Assembly: GCA_937892025.1 (NCBI GenBank)
Contig: CALAVA010000344.1
Span: 1 to 6,239 of the forward strand
Length of the DNA stretch: 6,239 nt
DNA from: an uncultured Bacteroidales bacterium
GTDB taxonomy: Bacteria; Bacteroidota; Bacteroidia; Bacteroidales; WCHB1-69
Direction: 5' to 3'
Shown here: positions 1 to 6,220 of the stretch, one piece after another
How the letters are laid out: each line of letters begins with the position of its first letter
How positions within the stretch are numbered: the stretch's first letter is position 1
The notes under the pieces: model-generated
Seen by the model: only the letters and a program-made list of their open reading frames with translations
Databases searched by the model: none
Told to the model about the DNA's origin: nothing
Position numbers and translations under genes: made by a program

Positions 1-18
1 AATATGCGCTGGTCTAAT

Positions 19-38
19 TCCGCCAACGGGTTTTTTTT
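19..38 (+). terminator. possible short intrinsic terminator for a plus-strand gene off the left edge
   Basis: A small hairpin is possible: UCCG at 19-22 pairs with CGGG at 27-30 (one G-U pair) around the loop CCAA, followed directly by eight T residues at 31-38. It would end a plus-strand transcript entering from the left and converging on the HxlR-type gene, whose stop codon is at 56-58. The stem is only 4 bp, so this is weak. It could equally be chance in T-rich DNA. Confidence 0.25.
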
Positions 39-55
39 ATTAAACAATTTATAAT

Positions 56-430
56 TTATTGGTTAGATTTTGAATTATTTTTACGATCGTCAATAATATC
101 ATTGAAGTGTTCCAATCCCCATCCTAAAAGTGCATCTAAATGTGGCATCAAACTATATCCACGATTACTGAGACTATATTCCACTCGTGGTGGCACTTCC
201 ATAAAAACTTTCCGAATGATGATACCATCATTTTCCAAATGTCGTAGAGTGGAAGTGAGCATTTTTTGTGATATGTCGGGAATGTTTCTCCACAAATCAT
301 TGAAACGCATTACTTTTTGTTGTTCCAACGTATAAAGTACCAATAAAGACCATTTATCGGTCAGTCGGGATAGGACATTCCGAATTGGACAATCAGGAAT
401 GGTGGCGTTCTGGATTTCTTTTTTATTCAT
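56..430 (-). CDS. HxlR-family winged helix-turn-helix transcriptional regulator
   Basis: This is a 124-residue cytoplasmic DNA-binding regulator of the HxlR family (MarR-like fold, normally a dimer). Visible family features are the N-terminal DCP motif with Cys14, the KW pair at 26-27 opening the first core helix, the helix-turn-helix around residues 41-69 (SQKMLTSTLRHLENDGI at 54-70), and the beta wing with PPRVEYSLSNRG at 80-91. The length is normal for the family. In characterised relatives such as YodB and HypR, the equivalent cysteine senses electrophiles or disulphide stress; that role here is inference. A longer reading from TTG at 445 is possible, but ATG at 430 gives the usual N-terminus. 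The gene stands alone, separated from the next gene by about 100 bp, so it has its own promoter and may repress itself. Its target is unknown. A neighbouring oxidoreductase, often the target in this family, is not in the window. Confidence 0.9.
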   Translation of the reverse strand: MNKKEIQNATIPDCPIRNVLSRLTDKWSLLVLYTLEQQKVMRFNDLWRNIPDISQKMLTSTLRHLENDGIIIRKVFMEVPPRVEYSLSNRGYSLMPHLDALLGWGLEHFNDIIDDRKNNSKSNQ

Positions 431-449
431 TGCTTTTGTTTTCAAAATG

Positions 450-482
450 CAAAAATATATAAAAAAAATCTAATTTAATCAA
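450..482 (-). promoter_or_regulatory. candidate Bacteroidota promoter of the HxlR-type gene
   Basis: Read on the minus strand, TATTTTTG (450-457) fits the TAnnTTTG -7 box of Bacteroidota housekeeping promoters. A TTG (480-482) lies 22 bp upstream as a possible -33 element. That spacing is slightly long, and T-rich DNA matches this box easily. The -7 box ends 19 nt upstream of the preferred ATG at 430, which would leave a short leader. Confidence 0.35.
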
Positions 483-519
483 CTTACCAATTAGCAATAC
501 ACGCACTTTAAGGTAAGTT
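481..519. repeat. inverted repeat and overlapping near-palindrome upstream of the HxlR-type gene (possible operator)
   Basis: AACTTACC at 481-488 is matched exactly by its reverse complement GGTAAGTT at 512-519, with a 23-bp spacer. Overlapping the left arm is a near-palindrome, TTACCAATTAGCAA at 484-497 (10 of 14 positions symmetric). It lies at the proposed -33 element, where a dimeric winged-helix repressor acting on its own gene would be expected to bind. The region also follows the stop codon of the YgiQ-type gene, so a weak terminator role is possible, but no T run follows the arms. Confidence 0.3.
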
Positions 520-535
520 ATATTGATAATCAGTG

Positions 536-2308
536 TTATAAATGCGTTCTATCTTGTTTTTTTGTAGTAGTAGTGTCAAAAAAACAATTGTTTTGTTGTT
601 GTTTGGCCGCTTTGCGAGTTGCACAAAAAACTTTTTGACCTGTATAGGGATTTATGCCTGTATAGAATATAGTGGAAGAAAGAGTCATGGGAGTAGGGGT
701 AAAGTCTTGCACTTGTTCTGGCTGAATACCAATTTGTTTTACTTTTTTTGCCAATATTTTCATATCTGTTAGGCTACAAGCAGGGTGTGAGGAAATAAAA
801 TAGGGAACAATTTGTTGGTTTAAATGAAATTTTTTATTGAGTGAGTCAAATTTTTGTTTAAATGATAGAAATTGGTCAAAATGTGGTTTCCTCATTAAGT
901 CAAGTACGTGATTTTCGGTATGTTCTGGAGCAACCTTGAGGCGTCCAGAAATGTGATTGCGTATTAACAATTCTGTATATTCGTCAATTTTAAAAGAATG
1001 GTTTGCTTGTTTAGTGTTCCCGATAAGCATATCATACCGAATCCCGCTACCGATGGTTATTTTTTTTATCTTTGGTAAACTATTGGCTTGTTTGTATAAG
1101 TCTATCAGTGTTTGATGATTGTAATTAAGATTGGGGCATTTGTTAGGAAAAATACAAGAAGGCCGAGAACAGCGATTACATAGTTGTTCATCTTTTCCCT
1201 GCATATTGTACATATTGGCTGAAGGACCACCTAAATCGCTAATATGTCCTTTAAAATAAGGCATTTGCGTTATTTTTTTTATCTCCTTTAAAATGGACGC
1301 TTGACTTCTATTGGCAATAAATTTACCTTGATGTGCCGAAATAGCACAAAAACTACAACCTCCAAAACATCCACGATGAATGGTAACAGAATTTTGTATC
1401 ATTACAAAAGCAGGTATTGCCCCTCGTTTTTCATATTTGGGGTGTGGTAAACGAGTGAAAGGTAAATCATAAATACTATCCAATTCGGCAGTACTCAATG
1501 GCTCAAATGGTGGATTGACAACGACAAAACTATCTCCATTGGGTTCAACAAGCCTTTTTGCATGTTTTTTGTGAGATTCTATTTCGAAGAGTTTGAAATG
1601 ATGAGCGAATGTTTCTTTGCTTTTTAGACAGGATTGGAAACTATGTAAAAACAAGGTGTTTTCGTCTTTTTCTATCTGTTCTTGTGTTGTATATGCAATT
1701 TGCGGAATGTGAAAAAAGTCTGATTTGTTCGGTTTGTTATGATGTTTAAAAACATCTAAAATGGCTTTTAAAGGTTTTTCGCCCATTCCGTATATCAACA
1801 AGTCGGCTTGGCTATCTATGAGTATGCTTGGTTTGAGGGTATCAGACCAATAATCGTAATGTGTTAGTCGCCTCAAAGAAGATTCAATACCTCCAATTAT
1901 AATCATAGAGTCAGGATATAGTTTTTTGACAATATTAGCATAAACAATAGTTGCGTAGTCAGGGCGAAAACCTGCCACATTGCCGGGTGTATAGGCATCG
2001 GTAGAGCGTAGTCTTTTCGCGGCAGTATAATGGTTAACCATAGAATCCATGCTACCAGAAGTGATGGCAAAAAAAAGTTTGGGTTTTCCATAACGTTTAA
2101 AATCTCTCAAATCATCTCGCCAATTGGGTTGTGCTATAATTCCAACCTTGTAACCTTCTGCTTCTATTGTTCGTCCGATGATGGCTGTACCAAAAGCAGG
2201 GTGGTCTATATAGGCATCGCCAGAAATAAGAACAACGTCTAATTCATTCCAACCCCGTATTTCTATTTCTTTTTTGCTTAAGGGCAACCATTGTTTTAAA
2301 TCTGTCAT
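536..2308 (-). CDS. ygiQ: YgiQ-family radical SAM protein (UPF0313)
   Basis: This 590-residue cytoplasmic iron-sulphur protein is of the YgiQ family; its reaction is not known. The N-terminal region (about 1-300) is the YgiQ-specific domain that precedes the radical SAM core, with signature stretches such as SGDAYIDHPAFGTAIIGR and GGIESSLRRLTHYDYW. The radical SAM cluster motif CxxxCxxC is Cys314, Cys318 and Cys321 (CFGGCSFC) and should bind the 4Fe-4S cluster that cleaves S-adenosylmethionine. A second cysteine group, Cys377, 380, 385 and 391, is also seen in the family. The C-terminus is much shorter than that of the roughly 740-residue E. coli protein. ATG at 2308 is preferred over TTG at 2314 because it gives the usual N-terminus leading into KKEIEIRGW. 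It is the last gene of the ftsE operon, starting 11 nt after the glycosyltransferase stop. No clear intrinsic terminator follows it. Confidence 0.93.
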   Translation of the reverse strand: MTDLKQWLPLSKKEIEIRGWNELDVVLISGDAYIDHPAFGTAIIGRTIEAEGYKVGIIAQPNWRDDLRDFKRYGKPKLFFAITSGSMDSMVNHYTAAKRLRSTDAYTPGNVAGFRPDYATIVYANIVKKLYPDSMIIIGGIESSLRRLTHYDYWSDTLKPSILIDSQADLLIYGMGEKPLKAILDVFKHHNKPNKSDFFHIPQIAYTTQEQIEKDENTLFLHSFQSCLKSKETFAHHFKLFEIESHKKHAKRLVEPNGDSFVVVNPPFEPLSTAELDSIYDLPFTRLPHPKYEKRGAIPAFVMIQNSVTIHRGCFGGCSFCAISAHQGKFIANRSQASILKEIKKITQMPYFKGHISDLGGPSANMYNMQGKDEQLCNRCSRPSCIFPNKCPNLNYNHQTLIDLYKQANSLPKIKKITIGSGIRYDMLIGNTKQANHSFKIDEYTELLIRNHISGRLKVAPEHTENHVLDLMRKPHFDQFLSFKQKFDSLNKKFHLNQQIVPYFISSHPACSLTDMKILAKKVKQIGIQPEQVQDFTPTPMTLSSTIFYTGINPYTGQKVFCATRKAAKQQQNNCFFDTTTTKKQDRTHL

Positions 2309-2314
2309 TGGCAA

Positions 2315-2329
2315 CGATTTTATAAATCG
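2315..2329. repeat. perfect 6-bp inverted repeat at the glycosyltransferase-ygiQ junction
   Basis: CGATTT (2315-2320) and AAATCG (2324-2329) form a perfect inverted repeat with a 3-nt loop. In the minus-strand mRNA this hairpin contains the stop codon of the glycosyltransferase gene and ends 6 nt before the ATG of ygiQ. It could influence translational coupling or mark an mRNA processing site. A short A/T-rich repeat of this size may also be chance. Confidence 0.3.
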
Positions 2330-3258
2330 AAATTGTTTTTCATCGCCATCAAATAACAGAGATACCCCAATTTGTATATATTAAATAAGAGAAGATTAGG
2401 ACATTCCCCTTTGAGGTTTTTCAACATTAGCGGTCGGGTAAGTCTAAATAATAAGCGAGTAAAACCGACAAGATGTATTTGTTCCAAAATATGATAAAAT
2501 TTGAGCAAACGTATGTATTTTATCAGACTTTCTCTGTCGGGATAGCGGTCTAATAATATTTTCAAATTTTCAACTCCTTTTTCGGTTTTATCTATATAAA
2601 CATCTGTATTGTCTATGCCTATATGATATAGTGGATTATTAGTATATGTGATATGATAACCTCTTTTTTGCAGTTCTATACCAAATAGGGTGTCTTCATG
2701 TCCATAATTTTTCAATAGTTCATTGAAACGAATAGACCAAAAAAGTTCTCTGTCTATCAGAAAATTGAAAGCAGAGAAGTGATTAATTTCCGTTTGGTTT
2801 CTATTAAGATAATTTTGAACTAATTTTTGTGATAGTTTTTCTTCATGTTTCCCATATTTCCAACGGAGTATAGCATTTTTATGGGGTAATTCTTTTTTAT
2901 AGGCCACTCCTCCACAAACAACTATATCTTTTTGTTTGCAATAAGGGATATAGTTTTTTATGAAATTATCATCAATGAGTTCGCTATCACAATCTAAAAA
3001 GAGGAGGTGATTGTATTTGGCTTGTCCTGCCAAAAAATTTCGGGAAACAGCACGCCCTGCTTTTGTGGGTAGTTCAAATAATGTTACAGAGGGCAGTTTT
3101 TTTAGTTGTTGATTGATATGACAAACATTTTCATTGTCAGAAGCATCGTCTAATAACAAAATTTCAAATTCAATGCCTGCTGTAAGTGCTTGTTGGTGCA
3201 ATTGTTGTACCAACAAGCGTGTGTCGTAGTTGTATATTGGAATTAAAATAGAAAGCAT
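2320..3258 (-). CDS. family 2 (GT-A fold) glycosyltransferase
   Basis: This 312-residue glycosyltransferase probably moves a sugar from a nucleotide donor onto a cell-surface glycan or lipid-linked acceptor; donor and acceptor cannot be read from the sequence. The GT-A domain fills roughly residues 1-215. It opens with LSILIPIYN, has the nucleotide-binding DDAS at 37-40, GRAVSRN at 68-74, the metal-binding DxD as Asp89-Cys90-Asp91, and GHEDT at 186-190, which supplies the likely catalytic acid residues. The C-terminal 100 residues are helical and basic and may lie against the membrane, but no clear transmembrane segment is visible. The start is ATG, 3 nt after the ftsE stop, so the two genes are very probably co-transcribed and translationally coupled. 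The link to FtsE suggests, without proving, a role in envelope assembly. Confidence 0.88.
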   Translation of the reverse strand: MLSILIPIYNYDTRLLVQQLHQQALTAGIEFEILLLDDASDNENVCHINQQLKKLPSVTLFELPTKAGRAVSRNFLAGQAKYNHLLFLDCDSELIDDNFIKNYIPYCKQKDIVVCGGVAYKKELPHKNAILRWKYGKHEEKLSQKLVQNYLNRNQTEINHFSAFNFLIDRELFWSIRFNELLKNYGHEDTLFGIELQKRGYHITYTNNPLYHIGIDNTDVYIDKTEKGVENLKILLDRYPDRESLIKYIRLLKFYHILEQIHLVGFTRLLFRLTRPLMLKNLKGECPNLLLFNIYKLGYLCYLMAMKNNFDL

Positions 3259-3261
3259 AGG

Positions 3262-4014
3262 TTATTCGAGTACTTTTCCGTCTTCAATTTTTATTACCCT
3301 TGATGGGATTTGATTAATGATAAGGTAATCATGAGTGGCTATGAGTACGGAAGTGCCTTGTTGGGTAATATCTCTAAAAAGAGAAAAAATATCGTATGAA
3401 GTTTCAGGGTCAAGATTGCCTGTAGGTTCATCGGCTAAAATAATTTTAGGTTTGTTCATCAATGCTCGAGCAATACAAACCCGTTGTTGTTCTCCACCAG
3501 ACAATTGATGAGGCATTTTATAACCTTTGGTTGACAAGCCAACCAAGGTCAAAACTTCTTCTATACGCTGTTTGCGAGCATTTTTGTCTTTCCAATCGGT
3601 AACTTTGGCAATAAAATCCAAATTATCGTAAACGCTACGGTCTTGCAGTAATTGAAAATCTTGGAAAACAATTCCTAAATTCCTTCTTAATTTCTGAATG
3701 TTTTTAGATTTTATGTTTCTGAGGTCAAAACCAGCAATTTTTACAGTGCCGTTTATAGCAGGTACATCTCCATATAGCAATTTTAACAAATTACTTTTGC
3801 CAGAACCTGTTTTGCCAACAATGTAAACCAATTCACCAGTCTTGATAGTGAAACTTACTTGATTTAAAATTAAATTTTTTCCTTGATAAATATCAGCGTT
3901 TTCTATATAGATGACAAAATCTTCCATTGATTGTTTGTTGGTACTTGACATTTCTGCCGTGTTTTCAACAGAAGATTCTGGTTTTTGGTCTGATGTTTGT
4001 TCGTTTTTGGTCAT
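3262..4014 (-). CDS. ftsE: cell division ATP-binding protein FtsE (ABC-type ATPase)
   Basis: FtsE is the ABC ATPase of the FtsEX complex, which sits on the inner face of the membrane at the divisome and controls peptidoglycan hydrolysis during septation. In the 250-residue reading, Walker A is GKTGSGKS (67-74), the Q-loop is Gln118, the ABC signature is LSGGEQQR (171-178), Walker B is IILADEP (191-197, catalytic Glu196), and the switch His is 228. DIYQ in the first strand is typical of Bacteroidota FtsE. An upstream frame runs to TTG at 4098, but a good promoter at 4030-4037 lies inside it, so ATG at 4014 is preferred. This leaves a roughly 30-residue N-terminal extension rich in Ser, Glu, Thr and Asn. 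ATG at 3927 would give the standard length of about 221 residues and cannot be excluded. No ftsX is adjacent. First gene of the ftsE-glycosyltransferase-ygiQ operon. LolD or another ABC ATPase is a less likely identity. Confidence 0.85.
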   Translation of the reverse strand: MTKNEQTSDQKPESSVENTAEMSSTNKQSMEDFVIYIENADIYQGKNLILNQVSFTIKTGELVYIVGKTGSGKSNLLKLLYGDVPAINGTVKIAGFDLRNIKSKNIQKLRRNLGIVFQDFQLLQDRSVYDNLDFIAKVTDWKDKNARKQRIEEVLTLVGLSTKGYKMPHQLSGGEQQRVCIARALMNKPKIILADEPTGNLDPETSYDIFSLFRDITQQGTSVLIATHDYLIINQIPSRVIKIEDGKVLE

Positions 4015-4029
4015 AAATATTAATTTTGG

Positions 4030-4037
4030 CAAAGGTA
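4030..4037 (-). promoter_or_regulatory. Bacteroidota -7 promoter box upstream of ftsE
   Basis: On the minus strand this reads TACCTTTG, an exact fit to the TAnnTTTG -7 box of Bacteroidota sigma-ABfr promoters. A TTG at 4061-4063 is a possible -33 element, with a spacer of 23 bp. Transcription would begin a few bases downstream, about 10 nt before ATG 4014. That rules out the upstream TTG (4098) and the ATG near 4041 as starts on this transcript and supports the 4014 start. Confidence 0.55.
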
Positions 4038-4200
4038 ACATTTTTTGTCTAATGTTGTTGCAACAAAAACAAGAACTTTTAAAGTTTTTTTTATTCAATG
4101 TTTTACACTCAATTTTTGTTTATTGAACATAACAAATACGTTTTTGTAAAAGGGAAACATGGCTGTGATAGCATTTCATTTTTTTTAGTGTCTTTTTCCA

Positions 4201-4279
4201 AATCTGTTTGCTGTTTTTTTACAAAATGATGTTTTTGTTTGTTTTGACAAAATAAAAAATCTGTTTTGCTCGTTTTTTA
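4201..4279 (+). repeat. imperfect direct repeat in the T-rich ftsE-alkD divergent spacer
   Basis: The gap between ftsE and alkD (4015-4308) contains no gene that I can support. It is strongly T-rich on the plus strand. Inside it a segment of about 20 bp occurs twice: AATCTGTTTGCTG followed by a T run at 4201-4220, and AATCTGTTTTGCTCG followed by a T run at 4258-4279. They differ mainly by two single-base insertions. A shorter repeat, ACAAAAT, occurs at 4221-4227 and 4247-4253. The second long copy ends about 30 bp before the alkD ATG, so it lies where its promoter should be. I find no exact TAnnTTTG box on the plus strand here. Confidence 0.45.
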
Positions 4280-4308
4280 GTATCATTTTTTTGCCAAACT
4301 ACTCAAAA

Positions 4309-4880
4309 ATGAAACCATTAACATCCATACAAAAACGCCTTTTTGAATTACAAGATATTGAATATAAAAATTTTGTGTCTTCTCTTATTCCTAATGTTTT
4401 TCCTAATGCTATTATTGGTGTAAGAATTCCTCTTCTGAGAATCTACGTTAAAGAACTTATTAAGAATGATTTGTCTAACGATTTTATAAGCGATTTGCCA
4501 CATCAATATTTAGAGGAATATTTGCTTCATGATATGATTTTAAATCAAGAAAAAAACTATGAAAAAGTTATTTTTGAACTCCATCGATTATTGCCATATA
4601 TTGACAACTGGAGTACATGTGACACGCTTTCTCCACAAATTTTCAAACATCATACTCAAGAATTGTTGCCATCTATTGATAAATGGCTAAAAAGCGAACA
4701 TCCTTTTACCGTCCGTTTTGGCATAAAAATGCTGATGAATTTCTATTTAGATGAACATTTTGATAAAATTTTTCTTGATAAAGTGGTAGCGATTTGTCAT
4801 GATGAATATTATGTAAAAATGATGCAAGCATGGTATATGGCTACCGCTTTGGCAAAACAATATACTTTCACAATTAAATA
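4309..4880 (+). pseudogene. AlkD-like DNA alkylation repair glycosylase, 3' end lost to IS insertion
   Basis: This is the first 190 or so residues of an AlkD-family DNA glycosylase, a HEAT-repeat protein that removes N3- and N7-alkylated purines. Four residues match, in context and spacing, the active-site set of Bacillus cereus AlkD (Trp109, Asp113, Arg148, Trp187): Trp101 and Asp105 in DNWSTCD, Arg136 in VRFGIK, and Trp175 in AWYMATALAKQY. Family members run to about 230 residues; here the similarity fades at residues 185-191 and the frame continues without a stop into an IS110-type transposase. The last helices are therefore missing and the product is probably non-functional or a fusion. 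ATG at 4309 is preferred over TTG at 4291 because it gives the usual N-terminus. The exact 3' break is uncertain by about 15 bases. The lost 3' part of the gene is not found in the remaining window. Confidence 0.82.
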
Positions 4881-4890
4881 CCGTACCAGT

Positions 4891-5967
4891 ATGCAAAGTA
4901 ACAAAATTTCTTTCAAAGGACAAAAGATTTTCATAGGAATCGATGTCCATGCTAAAAGTTGGAAGGTGGCGATAGCCCCAGAGGTAGGAGCAGTAAAGGG
5001 TCATTCCCAGAAGCCCTCCGCGAAAGAGCTCTTTGACTTTTTGAAGAAGAATTACCCGGATGGAGAGTACCAGGCTGTCTATGAGTCTGGCTTCAGTGGT
5101 TTCTCTACCTACTATGCCCTGAGGGAGGTTGGTATTGACTGCATAGTAATCCATGCTGCCGACGTTCCGACGACTCAGTATGAGGAGGTTATGAAGACCG
5201 ACAGGATTGATGCTGCCAAACTGGCGAGATCACTGAAGTCCGGCCAGCTCAAGGGCAACTATGTCCCTGAGAAGCAGTACATAGATGACCGCTCTGTTGT
5301 CCGCATACGCAGAACGATACAAAAGCAGCTCAGTGGATACAAGTCGAGGGTCAAGCACCTCTTGCATTGTCATGGTGTGGAAATGCCTGAGAGGTTCTCA
5401 AAGATACAGACTCACTGGTCCAGAGCGTTTATCACGTGGCTGATGAAGGACGTGAAACTTATGTCCGACACTCGCACATCGCTCGATCTGCTTATCAGAC
5501 AGGTGGAGGTCATCAGGGGTACGCTATTGGAGGCAACACGCCAGTTACGCAAGATGAGCCAGATGGAAAGATACAAGCGTAGGCACGATCTTCTAAGGAC
5601 AATTCCTGGAATCGGCCCTGTCGTTTCCATGTGCATCCTTACAGAGGTGTGTGACGTGAAACGATTCCACAACGAGAACGAGTTTGCCGCCTATCTTGGA
5701 CTGGTGCCCACCAGCCACAGCAGCGGTGAGAAGACCGTGCATGGCGAGAAGACATTCCGCGGAAACAAGCAACTTGGTCCGATGGTTGTCGAGGCTGCAT
5801 GGGTTGCCATTAGCTGGGATGCAGGACTTGGCTCACAATACTTCCAATACAAGAAACGAATGGAACCACAGGAGGCGATAGTGAGAGTAGCAAGGAAACT
5901 TTCAAACATCATCTTCTCCGTCCTGAAGAACGAAAAGGAATATGTACCATACCAAACGGGTAATTGA
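4891..5967 (+). CDS. IS110-family transposase (DEDD recombinase)
   Basis: This 358-residue recombinase moves the element by an RNA-guided mechanism, as shown for relatives such as IS621. The N-terminal RuvC-like domain (about 12-160) has the DEDD acidic set: Asp18 in GIDVH, Glu65 in VYESGFSG, and Asp104 and Asp107 in KTDRIDAAKLA. A helical linker (about 195-230) leads to the C-terminal Transposase_20 domain, with IPGIG at 238-242, AAYLGLVPTSHSSGEK at 266-281 (Ser278 the likely catalytic serine) and FRGNKQLGPMVVEAAW at 289-304. All key residues are present and the length is normal, so the protein is probably active. ATG 4891 gives the N-terminus expected for the family, but the same frame is open back into alkD. 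Translation from ATG 4309 would make a 552-residue AlkD-transposase fusion. No clear ribosome binding site precedes 4891. Codons are richer in GC than in the host genes, suggesting transfer. Confidence 0.93.
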   Translation: MQSNKISFKGQKIFIGIDVHAKSWKVAIAPEVGAVKGHSQKPSAKELFDFLKKNYPDGEYQAVYESGFSGFSTYYALREVGIDCIVIHAADVPTTQYEEVMKTDRIDAAKLARSLKSGQLKGNYVPEKQYIDDRSVVRIRRTIQKQLSGYKSRVKHLLHCHGVEMPERFSKIQTHWSRAFITWLMKDVKLMSDTRTSLDLLIRQVEVIRGTLLEATRQLRKMSQMERYKRRHDLLRTIPGIGPVVSMCILTEVCDVKRFHNENEFAAYLGLVPTSHSSGEKTVHGEKTFRGNKQLGPMVVEAAWVAISWDAGLGSQYFQYKKRMEPQEAIVRVARKLSNIIFSVLKNEKEYVPYQTGN

Positions 5968-6072
5968 TATACGGATTATCAGACAACTTCACAAGACGAC
6001 TCCTGCTAAATTCTGCGGTACTGCTACGGCGGTGTCCCCTTAAATCAGATTGTTGCGTCTTACTATATATTC

Positions 6073-6201
6073 TGAAGAAGTAAATTGATGGGCGGACTAT
6101 GGGAACCGCGTCATCTCATAGAAGTTTGTCTGGTAGGTCTGTTGTTGGTAGTCATTCTGTACCCGGCGTGAGGCGTTGGGCTGATAGCTACATCTTCTTC
6201 A
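6073..6201 (+). ncRNA. candidate IS110-family guide RNA (bridge RNA / seekRNA)
   Basis: The region 3' of the transposase folds into a nested structure by eye. An outer stem pairs UGAAGAAG (6073-6080) with CUUCUUCA (6194-6201). Inside, hairpin 1 pairs GAUG (6087-6090) with CAUC (6112-6115) and GCGG (6092-6095) with CCGC (6106-6109) around a 10-nt loop. Hairpin 2 pairs CCCGGCG (6162-6168) with CGUUGGG (6174-6180; two G-U pairs) around a 5-nt loop, and sits on an imperfect lower stem, 6148-6156 with 6183-6191. The span of about 130 nt, two stem-loop arms and the position suit a guide RNA that pairs with target and donor DNA. The unpaired stretch 6116-6147 and the internal loop near 6157-6161 could hold guides. 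A TACTATATAT tract at 6061-6070 may be a promoter element. Boundaries are inferred; no expression data are available. Confidence 0.55.
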
Positions 6202-6206
6202 AAAGT

Positions 6207-6220
6207 CATCGTACTAACGG
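6207..6220. repeat. possible subterminal inverted repeat of the IS (partner at 4881-4893)
   Basis: The reverse complement of this segment, CCGTTAGTACGATG, resembles the left end CCGTACCAGTATG at 4881-4893: CCGT, AGTA and TG are shared with small indels. IS1111-group elements carry short subterminal inverted repeats, and these positions would place the right end just beyond 6220. The match is gapped and short and may be chance. Confidence 0.25.

Noticed and set aside
1..54. Open plus-strand frame ending in TAA at 52-54, possibly the tail of a gene entering from the left
   Set aside because: Only about 17 codons are visible, part of them from a T run, with no recognisable domain. A convergent gene is possible but cannot be supported.
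3911..4126. 71-codon plus-strand frame opposite the start of ftsE
   Set aside because: It is antisense to the ftsE N-terminal region and its promoter, has T-rich low-complexity codons, and resembles no known protein.
4159..4188. Nine-codon frame (ATG GCT GTG) in the ftsE-alkD spacer, with a small stem followed by a T run
   Set aside because: It is too short to support as a leader peptide, and the stem is only about 5 bp with a bulge, so neither an attenuator nor a terminator call is justified.
4747..5912. Several open frames on the other strand or in other phases of the alkD and transposase region
   Set aside because: They overlap the strongly supported alkD and transposase frames, lack family motifs, and look like shadows of real coding sequence.
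5981..6131. Long-range complementarity of AGACAACTTC (5981-5990) with GAAGTTTGTCT (6121-6131), one bulge
   Set aside because: A bulged match of this size has a fair chance of occurring in a 270-nt stretch, and it would compete with the nested fold. It could be an alternative structure but is not supported alone.
6088..6171. A 27-codon frame starting at ATG 6088 with a hydrophobic tail
   Set aside because: It lies entirely inside the structured RNA candidate, shares its bases with both arms of hairpin 1, has no ribosome binding site, and matches no family I know.
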